Assembly: GCA_958299035.1 (NCBI GenBank)
Contig: CATQJL010000316.1
Span: 43,521,585 to 43,585,584 of the forward strand
DNA from: Cylicocyclus nassatus
Lineage: Eukaryota > Nematoda > Chromadorea > Rhabditida > Strongylidae
DNA: 64,000 nt
Direction of reading: 5' to 3'
Made by a program: the position numbers and the translations under genes. Of the stretch, positions 33,058 through 43,935 are shown in pieces. The notes under the pieces were generated by a model that saw nothing but the letters and a program-made list of their open reading frames with translations, made no database searches and was not told the origin of the DNA. Each line of letters opens with the position of its first letter. The first letter of the stretch is position 1.

Positions 33058-33243
33058 CTTCGATACACAGAGCCATGTACTCTGATAACCTTCACTTTGA
33101 GCGTCATGATAGACCACAACCTTCACCTGGAGAGAAGTACAGAAGTCATCCGGGGCAAAGCCCCGGATATCATGACATAATTTATGACATAACCATGTAG
33201 GGATGAATGTGAATGAGACAAATATAGCAGTGACAAGTAACAT
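33058..33243 (-). CDS. Candidate host exon: signal peptide and cysteines (hypothetical)
   Basis: From the ATG at 33241-33243 the frame reads MLLVTAIFVSFTFIPTW, a typical short hydrophobic secretion signal, followed by a cysteine-bearing stretch (CHKLCHDI, DDFC, WLCVSK). After AAG at 33058 comes GTATGC, a good intron donor, and 62 bases further TTTTTCTAG could be an acceptor, an intron size common in nematodes. That splice would add about eleven codons before a stop. A small secreted protein is possible, but the whole model is inference from one short frame in a repeat-rich region. Confidence 0.25.
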
Positions 33244-33585
33244 CCAAAGGAACCTCAAAAAACCAAAGGATTGCGTTTTTATGGCCTTTTTTGCTGAAAA
33301 GAAGGTTTTTATTCAAAGATTCAATGGAAAACTAGGACAAAATTCTCAATTGACCTTTCTCTAGACTGCGATTGAGCGTTGGAAGTTCATGAAAGCCGCT
33401 GGAGTTCAATAAAAACAAGAACTGGCTCAAATCTTGCGCAGAGAGTCGCCACATAAATGCTGATCTATCTCGTTATGGAGTGATTTTCAGGATCCGCGAC
33501 GTTGTCAGTGCTCCTGGCCGTCTCATGAGGATCACAGCGATATATAATGTTATAAGGTTTCGTTATGACCCCGCAGAGATCAATG

Positions 33586-33700
33586 ACCAGAGCCAAATGC
33601 CCCGCCGGCTCTGGTCTGTCTCCGCTGCTCGTCTGCGTCTCCGCGCGTTGCGCACTACCTCGCCACCTCAAATGCGGGGCGCGGGGCATTTGGCTCTGGT
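33586..33700. mobile_element. 115 bp hairpin MITE
   Basis: ACCAGAGCCAAATGCCCCGC is followed 75 bases later by its exact 20-base complement. The loop is GC-rich (CTCCGCTGCTCGTCTGCG). No clear target duplication is visible, so the family is unknown. Confidence 0.65.
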
Positions 33701-33779
33701 ACCCTTTTCTTCATTGTTCGGAGCCCAATTACGACAATCTACATATCATATCGAAGCTCTTGATCTCTATTTTCCCTCT

Positions 33780-34110
33780 GACAACGTCGCAGGACTCCTT
33801 TTGATGATTCAAACTAGAAATCTCGAAAAAACGCCGTTTTCGAAAGCCTCTTGTTTTTTCTTCACTTTAACTCCTTTCAATCGGCTTTTTTATGTAGTCG
33901 ATAGGTCTTGGTTCTCTCTATAATGTAGACAACGTCGCCGAGCTTGCTTTTTTGCTTATGCCGGTTTTTTTCTGTGAAAATTGCTAAAAAGTGCGTTTTT
34001 CTTTACCTTGTTCTCTTTCAGTGCTTTCTTAACGAATTTTCTTCAGCTTGAACGATGTTTGCTCAGAATGATGAGCGGAAGAATTTAGACAACGTCGCAG
34101 GATACGAAAC
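33780..34110. repeat. Tandem units headed by GACAACGTCGC
   Basis: GACAACGTCGC begins units at 33780, 33928 and 34088 (spacing 148 and 160); an inverted copy (GCGACGTTGTCAG) is at 33496. Within units only short blocks such as CTTGTT and AACGCCGTTTT/AGTGCGTTTTTC are alike, so the array is old. Confidence 0.5.
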
Positions 34111-34940
34111 GACTACGCGGGGGTGAAAATTCAAAGGACGCATCAAAAATCAGATTGGCGTCGATGTGCAACATATCTTTTAGACGTGTTTAACATGTTC
34201 AATTCAGTTGTTGACAAGTTTTCCTTCTTCTGGTCTCCCAACTACCGCCACAGCTATAAAGCGCTTTTTTGGTTGGAGAAGAACTTTGTTCTTGTTGCCA
34301 CCCAATTTAACCGGCAACTGAAGAGGAAAGTGTGCGTAGGAAACCACCAAGTTAATGTTTTAAATTTTGTGATGTGCTAACCTCTGCTTTATATAAATTT
34401 CTCAAGTTTCCTGGTTTAATTCGCATCTCTAAATTTCCATCTATTTTTCTGAAACAACCTTCACTTTTTATAGGGGGCAGGAGCTCAAACAACTATCACT
34501 TTCCAGCCTCTGTCTCTTGACTATCGAAGGTATGGTTGTAGGATAAAAATTAGATTTTCATTTGCTTGATAATCCTTCGCTGATTCACTCAAGAAATCCA
34601 CTACATATATCTAGCGCAAGCACAAGGCAACAGCTAAACCAGAAGCTTTGGAAACAAGGCCTACTTCAATCTTGAAAACTTTTCACAAAGTCTCCTTTAA
34701 CCTCCCTTTTCTTCCCTACTTCCAACTTGGCATGAGGGAAAAGGACTTTTTACCGTTTGTTGAGCCAAAAAATCAAAAATTATTAATATTTTCTCCATGC
34801 GTCAAAGCGATTTACTTTATGTTCGGAACCTGAAATAGGGTCGTTTTCTTCACCCCTCATTCACTTTCCTCTCATTTCCGCTCCTCTGTCCATCCATTTC
34901 CTCCCATCCCCTTTGATGGATGACGAAAATCTTTTTCTAT
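34111..34940. other. No recognisable feature
   Basis: AT-rich, with short plus-strand frames and no recognised domain or repeat. Confidence 0.4.
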
Positions 34941-34943
34941 ATG

Positions 34944-35595
34944 CAGTGTCAAAAAATGTGCTTACTGTTGGTCGTCAATAACTTTCTTGTACTGAGTTCT
35001 TTCGAAAAGCTTCAGGTACCAATTTGTGGAGCTAGCTTCAGCTCGAACTTGCAGTATGGAGCGAACTACCTTGTCCCTTCATTACTGTAATATAACGGTA
35101 GGAACTTTGAGGGGTTTTGCGTCATTAAGGGTCTTATTTTAACCCTACGAAAGAAATAAAAAATCGGAAAATTCCTAAACTAGGTTGATATCGGAGTCGC
35201 TGTTTCAATTTTGAAACTCGTATTTTATCGTAACACTTTCCTTGTAAGTTATGTCAGATATGCCGCAACGGATTTTTTTGTTCATCAAGATTTTGATTAC
35301 ACCATTTGAAAAGCTTTGCAAACTCGCAAGAAGTTATTTTCAGAATACATGAAAACCTTGTTACATAATTTTTCAGATTTTTTTGGATTTTTTGAACGGT
35401 CTATCTCACAGTGGTGCTATATCCTGCAAGTCCCCACCGTGGTTCTACAGTAATGAAGAAGGGTGGACAATTTGCTCTGTACTATTTATCTAAGTCGAAG
35501 CCAGTTCTACAAAATGGTAGCTAACATTTTCCGAAGATTTTGTAACTAGAGAGTTATTAACATTCAAGCATTAGACACTTTTATGGGACACCCTG
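34944..35595. mobile_element. CAGGGTGTCCCA foldback element, copy 4 (oldest)
   Basis: The right end AGTGTCCCATAA-type sequence (complement of TTATGGGACACCCTG) is intact and followed by TA, while the left end has decayed to CAGTGTCAAAAAATGTG. Arms still pair through AATAACTTTCTTGTA and GGTACCAATTTGTGGAGCTAG. It is the most diverged of the six copies. Confidence 0.7.
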
Positions 35596-35597
35596 TA

Positions 35598-36125
35598 TAT
35601 AAATATAAAGCAAAAAATTATGTGTCTTTACACATTGCGGACTTTGCGGAGTTTGCGCTCACAGAAGATAAAAGGCTCAAGGCCAGACCTTAACGTTCAG
35701 CTCAGTCACTTCCATTTTCTAAATATTACCATACGGAAGCAAAAAAAACCATCCGACTGGTGGTAAAAACCAAGAAAATGCGATCTCCGGAAGTGGCATG
35801 CGTGTCGCGCGCGGTCGCGCCCATAGGTGCGATAGTGTGAGATTTTGCTCACCCCTTTTTCACAGCTGACCCGCGATCAACGTGACCCCCTTCACCAGAA
35901 GTCGAGGAAGAATTAACAGTGAGGTAAGGTTAAGCAAATGAGATATTTGTACAGGAATTGTTTGTGTATCGGAAAGGGGAACGAAGATTTATAGGCATTC
36001 ACGAGCTTCCAGGAGCAAAAATAGTAGCTTCTGTAGCTGCACAGCAAGTCAGCGAGGAAATCCTCACAACGCTCTCTTCTGGTTTCAGGGAATAAATTGT
36101 TTGCGTAGAGTCCGTTCATAGAATC
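35598..36125. other. No recognisable feature
   Basis: No domain or repeat copy was seen. A GCGTGTCGCGCGCGGTCGCGCCC tract at about 35800 is locally GC-rich. Confidence 0.4.
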
Positions 36126-36129
36126 AACT

Positions 36130-36975
36130 AATGAAAGGTGTGCTTAGTGATTTCTGGACACTTACGAGTTTTCAACATAAAAAAATCATATATTTTGTAG
36201 ATGAATAACTGGTACCAGGAAATGTTACCGTCGAAACCTCGTCCTCCGCTTTCAAAAAATGTATAGCTTGTCTGAGATCTATCCAAAAAAGTGCCTGGGT
36301 GAAAGGTGTCCTGTCCTAGTGATTTCAAGATTTTCGAGTTTTTGACATAAAAAAATTCGTAACTTTTGGAGATGAACATCTTGTACACCGTGATGGTCAC
36401 CATTGGAACCGTCTCGTCTTCCGCTTTCAGAAAATATATACTTTGCTTGAGTTTCGTTACAAAACTGCCTAGTGAAGGGTGGGTGAGACTTTTATAATGG
36501 GACTGCTCAAGTAGAGGTTTTTTTACCATTGTAAAAAGACGTCTACTTGAGCACTCCCATTATAAAAGTCTCACTCACCTTTCACCCGGCACTTTTTGTA
36601 ACGAATCCCAAGCAAGTGTATATTTTCTGAAAGGGGAAGACGAGACGGTTCCAATGGTGACATGTCCACGCACTATCATTTATCTTCAAAAGTTACCGGA
36701 TCTTTTTATGTTAGAAACTCGAAAATCTCTAGAAAATCAATAGGACATCCTTTACCCAGGCATTTTTTTTCGGACCCCAGGCAAGGTATATTTCTGAAAG
36801 CGGAGGGCAAGGCGGTTCTAATAGTGGCCATCCCGGCGTACAAGTGTTCAACTCCAAAAGTTACGGATTTTTTGTCCTAAAAACTCGTAAATATTCATAA
36901 ATCACTATCCACGCCCTTCACCAGGCACTTTTTTCAACGGACTCCAGGCAAACTTGGATGCTCTAAAAGCAGCGA
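36130..36975. repeat. Head-to-head array of ~172 bp units with a palindromic centre
   Basis: Two direct units (TAGTGATTTC at 36145 and 36317, each with GAGTTTTxxACATAAAAAAAT, GGAACCGTCTCGTCTTCCGCTTTCA and AGTGCCTGGGTGAAAGG) run into inverted units after about 36530. The centre at 36484-36583 is a ~35 bp arm (GTGAGACTTTTATAATGGGA) and its complement. The inverted side has two to three units. No ends or target duplication were identified. Confidence 0.8.
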
Positions 36976-37410
36976 ACAGGATGGGTTAAAAAACATTCTT
37001 CTTGCTGACGTCGCTGTTCATTTCAGAAATTACGTATTTCTTCTTTTTTTGAATCGTAAGTGCTCAAAAATTGTCTAACTCCTTCCAAAACAAATGTTCT
37101 CGCATGCACATCTTCTATGGCAATTCCAAAAACATGCAGGGTGATATAGAAAAGGAAGAAAGAAATGTAAAAAAATACAAGGTGCTGGTCAGAAATATGA
37201 TTGTGTGCTAATCCAGCAGCATATCGGTTCACATTTCAGAAAAAAGACGACCAGTGATGGCAAGGAATTGAAAATTATAAACTTTGACTAGGAAAAATGA
37301 TGAAAGAACACCATGGCTCCCGCCCACCCCTCCCCCGTCGACATTTTATAATTTCTCTAGCAAGTGAAACACCCTTCACCCTAGAGGGACTGCGACCACT
37401 GTGACTCCTT
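36976..37410. other. No recognisable feature
   Basis: Short frames only; a minus-strand frame at 37023-37232 has a hydrophobic stretch but no other support. Confidence 0.35.
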
Positions 37411-37419
37411 CACCCTGGA

Positions 37420-39215
37420 GCATTCTCACATTATCGCATCTATGCCAACACCAAGCATGCTGCGAAGGCTTCCGTAAAGAATGCAAAACATGTGTACTTG
37501 AAGAAGCTCTACGATCATCTAGGGTCTCGCGAGGGAGATATACCGGATAGCGGAAAAAAAGAGCGGAATCCACAAAAGATATCTTCCTATATCAAAGACA
37601 AACTCAATAGCGCGCTAAGAAAACCAGAGGACGTCACCGAGAGATAAAGAACCTACTTCGAAGAAATGGCCACCACAGACCGCACCACCAGCAACTCCAT
37701 CTTAGAAGCCAGTTCCATACAAGGACCTGTACCAGCGGTCACTGAAGAGGAAGTATGGCTAGCCATAAGAAGGACGAAGAGTGGCAAAGTGACTGGTCCA
37801 GACGACATACCAAGCGAGTTCTGAAAAATATGTGGACAATCCGGAGCCACGCTAATGAGTCTCCTCAATCAAGTCATAAAGAGTAAGAGTATGCCTCGCG
37901 ACCGGTACACCAGCACGACGATCCCGATGTGGAAGAAGAAAGGAGACATAGCAAGCAGAATGCTCATCCTACCGACTAATCCGACTGATGAGCCACACCC
38001 TAAAATTCTTCGAGCGAATATTTGAGATATCATGAAGATGTCACCGAATCAGTGCGGATTCGTGAAAGAAGTAGGTGCAACTGACGCAATCCACTCCGCT
38101 CGGATAGTGACGGAGAAGTATAGAGAGAAACAGAAGGAATTGCATGCAGCCTTCTTGGACCTAGAGAAAGCCTTCGATAAGGTGCCCCATGAAGTCATAT
38201 GGTGTGCCTTACGGAAACACAGGGTGCCAAAGGAGTTCGTTCAGTGGATAAAACTTGATCTACCTCAACGCTTCAAGCCACGTGCAAACAGCTGTAGGGC
38301 AATCGAAAGAATTTCAAGTCAAGGTCGGAGTACACCAAGGTTCAGTTCTTTATCCCTTGCTCTTCATCACTGTGATGAATGCCATGATGGAATCGCTCAG
38401 ACGTAAACCCTTTTGGACACTTCTCTACGCAGATGATGTGGTATTTAGAAGCAAGTAACAGAAAGGAGCTACAAGACGAGGTACAAAACTGGAAGAACAG
38501 GCTAGAGTTGTATGGCCTGAAGCTCAGCATCAGGAAGACAGAGTATATGGAAGTAAGAAAACAAACTCCTGGTATACCATAAGCATCGATGGTGAAAAGC
38601 TAAGGAAGACAACGTCATACAAGTACCTAGGCACTCACATTCCAGCGGAGGGAGGCTTACAAGAAGAGGTCGCAAGCAGGATGAACACAGCATGCATGAA
38701 ATGGAGAGCCTTAACAGGAGTTTTGTGCGACAAATAAATGCCAGTGCAACTTAAATCCCAACTGTACCGGACCGTTATCCGCCCAGCAGCACTGTATGGC
38801 AGTGAATGCTGGCGTGTACGCGAAACGAGGAGCGCAAGCTCAGTGTCATGGAAATAAGAATGCTACGATGGACATTAGGAGTCACGCTAAAGGATCACAT
38901 CTGCAATGTTACTATACGAGTGCAACTGAAAGTAGCTTCAATTGCCCAGAAAATGCAGGAAAAAAGGTTACGATGATATGGGCATGTGCGCAGAAGGGGT
39001 GAAAGTGTGAAAGTCACATCATGAAGTCAACCCTGGCTGTGGAGACGCCAAGCAAGAGACCCAAAGGTAGACCCAAGATGAGGTGGATGGACAGAATGAA
39101 AGCCGACCTGCGAGAACTTGATACAGATGAAGACCTTGCCTCAGATAGGACGACATGGAAACGTCTGACAAGAAAAGCAGACCCTGCGCGTAAGCGGGAC
39201 ACATGCGAGGATTAA
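37420..39215 (+). pseudogene. RTE-type LINE, reverse transcriptase fragment, copy 1
   Basis: The fragment covers the linker, reverse transcriptase and C-terminal region of an RTE-clade non-LTR retrotransposon, the enzyme that copies element RNA at a nicked target. Visible blocks are VTGPDDIPSEF near 37800, QCGFVKEVGATDAIHSARIV, AFLDLEKAFDKVPHEVIW at 38151-38205, VHQGS near 38330, the catalytic YADD at about 38425-38436, KYLGTHI, and GRPKMRWMDRMKADLREL near 39068-39122. It ends ADPARKRD. Frameshifts and stops, for example after LLYADDVVFRSK, show it is dead. The endonuclease half is missing, as expected for 5' truncation. Confidence 0.9.
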
Positions 39216-40076
39216 AAAAAGAGCAACTAGTTTAGAAATAAACGTTTTCAAAACGTTTGCCTTCTTCATTGAATTTGAATTTAAATTTTCTTCATTATTA
39301 AAAGCTAAAAAACGGCACAATCATTGCTCCGATCTAACAGATTACGGACATTTATGCTTCATCAAACAGTCGACTTGCACACGTTGGTTCTGTGGTTGAG
39401 TGCTAACGATAACGTGTGGAATTTGAGATGAACATCAAACCTGTGAAATAAAGAAGTTGTTTATATGCAACAATTTGTTTCCGAAAATTTTTTCTTGCAT
39501 CAGAAGTAAACTGTAGAATGCCACTCGGCCAAGGGCTTAATCGGGATAGGAGCTATTGCCCTTCACGATTTCGTACTCGTCGTACGTGCTCGAACTCTGC
39601 CTTCAAGCGACTTTCTCTCTACTTTGGCAGATAGTAATGATATGACGAAATTTCCCATAAATTGTGCCTACTTCAACATATAATTTGCTTTTCACTGTAA
39701 AACACAGCTTGCCCATGTTCTCTATTTTAAATAGGACGAATTATGAAGTAGCTTACTCATGAGAATTTGACATAGCTTCAAACTCTTCAAAGCTTTCAAA
39801 TCTGTCGTCAATGTCGAACTCCTGAAAGTTGTATTCGGGCAAGATTCTGATTCTCTACTGTGATGTGAGAAACGAGTGTACAAGAGAGAGAAAGAGAGAG
39901 AGTGAGTGAAAGAGAGAGAGGGAGGTCTGTTTGAAATTAATGGGAGATGAGCTTGAAATGTCGGTTATCTCATTAAGTTCTTAAATAAAACGTCTTTTCA
40001 AAAAGAATGCACACTACATTTTGTTGCTCAGTAGATGGACGATAGTTGAGTATGCCTTGTGTGGAAGAAGTCCTCT
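39216..40076. other. No gene; GA-rich simple repeat
   Basis: Nothing recognisable except an AGAGAGAAAGAGAGAG tract at about 39881-39925. Confidence 0.5.
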
Positions 40077-40078
40077 CA

Positions 40079-40693
40079 TAAGGGAACGATCCCAATTAAG
40101 GTCATTGAATACGTCTTTACGGCCTGATTCCGATACTACCTTCCATATCTGCGATGCTGTTTTCTGCAAAAAGTTGTGAGCGGTTTAATTCATTATTCTT
40201 GTGAAGTCGTTAGGGTTTCAATGCATAATATGCTTCAAAATCCAACTTAGCGATATATGACTAGAAAGACATTGAGCGTACTGATTCCAAGGAATGCTCA
40301 CATTCGATTAAACATAGATAAGTGTTTTTGAACAACCAAAAAACAACTAGAGTTCTTTGATAATAGCTATGGTCAATGAAAAGTCCAAATTTGGCAACTA
40401 TACAGCGCCAAAACTCGAGAATTAGTCAATTAAACGCTTCTTTTGATTTCGTTGAATGTAAACATTCTTTGAAATAAGTACACCTAATATCATACTAGTC
40501 ATGCTTCTAGTAGAATTGCACATCATACACCAAAACCTAACTCAACACATTTGACCGATCTCAACTTTTTTCAGAGAACGGCATCGCAGATATAGATGTA
40601 TAGATGATAGATTTGGAATCAGCTTATCAAGATGCATCTAATGATATGCGGCTCATTTCAGTCTGCCACCTTAAGTTGGGATCGTTCCCTTGT
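40079..40693. mobile_element. AAGGGAACGATCCCAA foldback element
   Basis: AAGGGAACGATCCCAATTAAGGT at the left pairs with ACCTTAAGTTGGGATCGTTCCCTT at the right. Inner pairing is weaker but includes GCCTGATTCCGATACTACC against its partner and TATCTGCGATGC with GCATCGCAGATA. The CATAAGGGA/GACAAGGGA start resembles the ends at 46211 and 50376, so the three may be related families. Confidence 0.7.
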
Positions 40694-40929
40694 CAGTTGT
40701 AAAATTTCTATGGAGTTTCAACGTTTGCGGCGTATCGTAATTTTACTCTTTTACACACGCAACCATTCTTGTAAAAAAGAAATACCTTTTGTTTCTAGAA
40801 AATAGGGAAGAATTTGATTGATAATGAGTAGTTAAGCTATGGTAGTGTGCTCCTATGGCACCATATCCTGTTTATGTCCTCTGCATAGTCTTTTAGCAGA
40901 GTTAGTCTAGTGGTTAGTGCTCTACGTAA

Positions 40930-43010
40930 CATTGCCATGCTGAGGTGCACTCAACTCTCGTTCTCGAGAGTTAGCAGATCTTCTGTAGAGACGACGATTC
41001 GATGTAACCTGCATACAGGAAACGAAGTGGAGCAGGGCAAAGTCACGGACATCGGAGCTGGATAGAAGCTCCTCTGCAACGGTACCACCTGCATCAGAAA
41101 TGGGTTGGTATAGCTGTTTCGGAGACTCTAAGGAGCAATATAGTTGACATTGCGCATAAGCGAGTCTGATGAGCATTAAGATAGATACTGGGAAACGGAC
41201 CCTACGAGTAATCACCGCCTATGCGCCAAAAGTCGGATGCAAGAATGATGAAGAACGCGTTCTGGCAGGAGCTGGATGACCACTTCATTTCAATCTTACC
41301 TGGGACCTCAACGTACATGTGAGATAAAGGCGAGGAGAAGCTGAGAAATGTCACGGAGGTCACGGATACGGAATATGCTATCCCAAAAAAATTTTCGGAG
41401 TGGGGAGCTAACGCCACGCACCTTCATTCGAAAAAATATTTTGCCCCCCCCCCCCCTCCCCAGCGGAAATCCTGGGTACGCCACTGGCGAACACATACTA
41501 TCAAGAAGCCTCATAATATACGCCAGTGGCGACCGACGAACACAGGTAGATTTGTGGGCTATCCGAGAGCGTGACCTCAAACGGGATTGCAAAGTCATCC
41601 CTCGTGGGAGGTGCATATCTCAACATAAACCAATTCTAACCATAAATAATTCTCGATATTAGTAACAACGGACAGACACATTAGAAGAGCCACAGAGACC
41701 AGGATACGCATTGAATGGTAGAGATCGAAAACCGACAACGCGGCAAAACAAGCACTGCTAACAACTCTACCAAGCTTGCAAGAGAACCCAGAGAGATCCT
41801 GGGCGAGCTTAGGAGATCGCTCAACGATCATCTAAACTTTCGAGAGAGAGAAAGTGAGATATACTGGATAGCGAGAAGAAATGTGGGATCCACAAAAATA
41901 TGGAAATTCGTGAAAGGAGTAGGTACAACAGAAGCAATCTACTCCGTTCGGATAATGATGGATAAATATGGAGACGAGCAAAATAAATTGCATGTAGCCT
42001 TCTTGATCCTGAAAAAAACCTTCGGTAAGGTTCCCCATGAGGTCATACGGGGGGGGGCCTTACAGAAACATGGAATACTAGAGGATTACGTTTAATCTAC
42101 CACTTCAAGCCACGTGCAAACACCAGCAGGGCAATAGAAGGATTCCAAATCAAGGGTTGGAGTACATCAAGGATCAGTTTTCTCTTCCTTGTTCTTCATC
42201 ACTATGATGAACGCCGTGAGGAATCGCTCAGACGTGAACCTTCTTCGACACTTCTTTACGCAGATGATATGGTCTTGATAACAAATACCAGAAAGGAGTT
42301 ACATGACGAGGTACAAAAAAAACAGGCTAGAGTTGTATGACTTGAAGTTCAACACCAGAAAGACAGAATATATGGACGTGGGGAAACAAAACCCTGGTAC
42401 CATAAGCATCAATGGTGAAGAGTTAAAGAAGACAGCGTCGTAAAATTACCTAGGCAGTCATATCAGTTAAGGGGGCTTACAAGAGGAGGTTGCAGGCAGG
42501 ATGAACACAGCGTGAAATGGAGAGCCTTAACAGGAGTCTGTGCGACAAAAGAATGCCAGTGCAACTCAACTCCCAACTGTACCGAACCGTTAGCCGCCCA
42601 GCAGCACGTATGGCCGTGAGTGCTGGCCGTGTGTGCGGAACGAGGAGCGCAAGCTTGGTGTCATGAAAACAAGGATGCTACGATGGACCTTGGGAGCTAA
42701 ACTGAAGGATCACATCTGCAATGACACTATGCGAGCGCAAATAAAAGTATTTCCAGTTGCCCAGAACATGCATGAAAAAAGCTTACGATGCTATGAGCAA
42801 GTGCACAGAAGGACGCTGCAAGACATCATAAAGTTATCTTTGGCTGTGGAGGCACCAGGTAAAAGACGGTAGACCCAAGATGAGGTGTATGGACAGAATC
42901 AAGGCCGTTCTGCGAGAACTTGGTATAGACGGAGACCTTGCCTCAGATAGGATGACATGGAGACGTCTGACAAAAAAGCGGACCCTGCATAAGCGGAACA
43001 CACGGGTGGA
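40930..43010 (+). pseudogene. RTE-type LINE, endonuclease plus reverse transcriptase, copy 2
   Basis: This is the most complete RTE copy. The apurinic-type endonuclease starts near 40935 (ALNSRSRELADLL, one TAG), then FDVTCIQETKW at about 41000-41030, VGIAVSETLRSNIVD, RTLRVITAYAPKVGC near 41200, HGGHGYG near 41360 and, after a short insertion, RRTQVDLWAIRERDLKRDCK at about 41535-41595. The reverse transcriptase follows, with FVKGVGTTEAIYSVRI, KVPHEVI and YADDMVLIT at 42255-42280. The C-terminal block MLRWTLGAKLKDHICNDT is at 42675-42730. Many frame changes and stops make it inactive. Confidence 0.9.
41385..41486. mobile_element. hAT end fragment inside RTE copy 2
   Basis: The segment ends CCTGGGTACGCCACTG, the complement of the widespread hAT end CAGTGGCGTACCCAGG, preceded by a long C run. 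It interrupts the endonuclease region. No left end was found, so the fragment is truncated. Confidence 0.6.
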
Positions 43011-43304
43011 TAAAAAACTATTTCTAAATTTTTAAAACGCCACCTGGGCAGCCTAAATTCTGCAGCAGCTGTGCTTGAATAGTCTCTCTAGCTATAACTT
43101 GTGCTCATTCGAGTTTTCTTTATTTGTCTGCAAAAACCACAAATTATGATGCCACAGTGGCGGACCGAGGGGGTGGGGGGAGAAGAAGCGAGAATGGGTT
43201 GCGAATTTTTTGAAATTTACCTATATGAGTCGTGAAAATGTGCAAGTGACTTGTTTATTCTTGTAAATAACTAAAATCATTTTTTTGAATTTATAAGAAA
43301 TTAA

Positions 43305-43703
43305 AAGCAGTGTCCGGACAAGATAGGGGGGGAGGTTGGGACTTCAGTGCCATGCGAAAGTGGCATCTTTCGGACACAGCATCGCGCAAGTCGAGGTTAT
43401 AATGTTCGATCTAAAGCAAGAAAAACGATCGAAAAGTGGGAAAACTTACGTCTTGGAGCGGGATCCTCCAACCTGTTCGAATTCCTGCTGTGTGGCAGAA
43501 TACGCATGCCGCCACAGTCAAATTTGTAGGGTCCCGCAGTAGCTCTGCGTCTCAGCCTTGGCGGGGACCGTCAGATTTCGAATTGAAAGGCCTTGGAAAA
43601 CGCATGTTCTCGCCGCCTTCTGATGTGAATTTTCGGACTCAGCGTTGCGGATGAGCTCTGGTCAGTGATTTCTTAAAAGTCAAGTTTTGTTCGAACACTG
43701 CCT
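43305..43703. mobile_element. AGGCAG-family MITE in duplication A
   Basis: The 399 bp element has left end AAGCAGTGTCCGGACAAG and right end TTCGAACACTGCCT, with TTAA on both sides. It corresponds to 47936-48331 in copy B, so insertion predates the duplication. Confidence 0.8.
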
Positions 43704-43707
43704 TTAA

Positions 43708-43935
43708 CACGTTGACGACAGCGCGCATTTTCAGCTGTCTGCCTTTTGGGACTTCTACAATAAGTTGAGTATTTTTAGTTAAAATCAAGCAGGCCGTCAT
43801 CTGCAGTATCCCTACAGTGATTCTGAGAAGCAGCCATGAAACGCGAAAGTAATCCCTAGGAATAAAGCATAACGGAACTTCTAAAACCACAGTCATTGCA
43901 TGACCCACCATGTGGGTCACATTGTCGTCAATGTG
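43708..43935. mobile_element. piggyBac-type MITE (TTAA target), copy 2
   Basis: Ends CACGTTGACGACAGCGC and the complement of CACATTGACGACAATG are flanked by TTAA. Copy B continues without it, so it arrived after the duplication. It landed exactly in the right-hand target copy of the AGGCAG element. Confidence 0.8.

Noticed and set aside
33480..33923. 147-codon open frame
   Set aside because: It spans the 33586 hairpin and the start of the GACAACGTCGC array; its composition follows those repeats.
40893..40970. tRNA-like opening, TTAGTCTAGTGGTTAGTGCTC
   Set aside because: The D-arm region resembles an A box, but I could not pair an acceptor stem or find a T arm at the right distance. It lies just before the RTE copy 2 coding start and may be part of that element.
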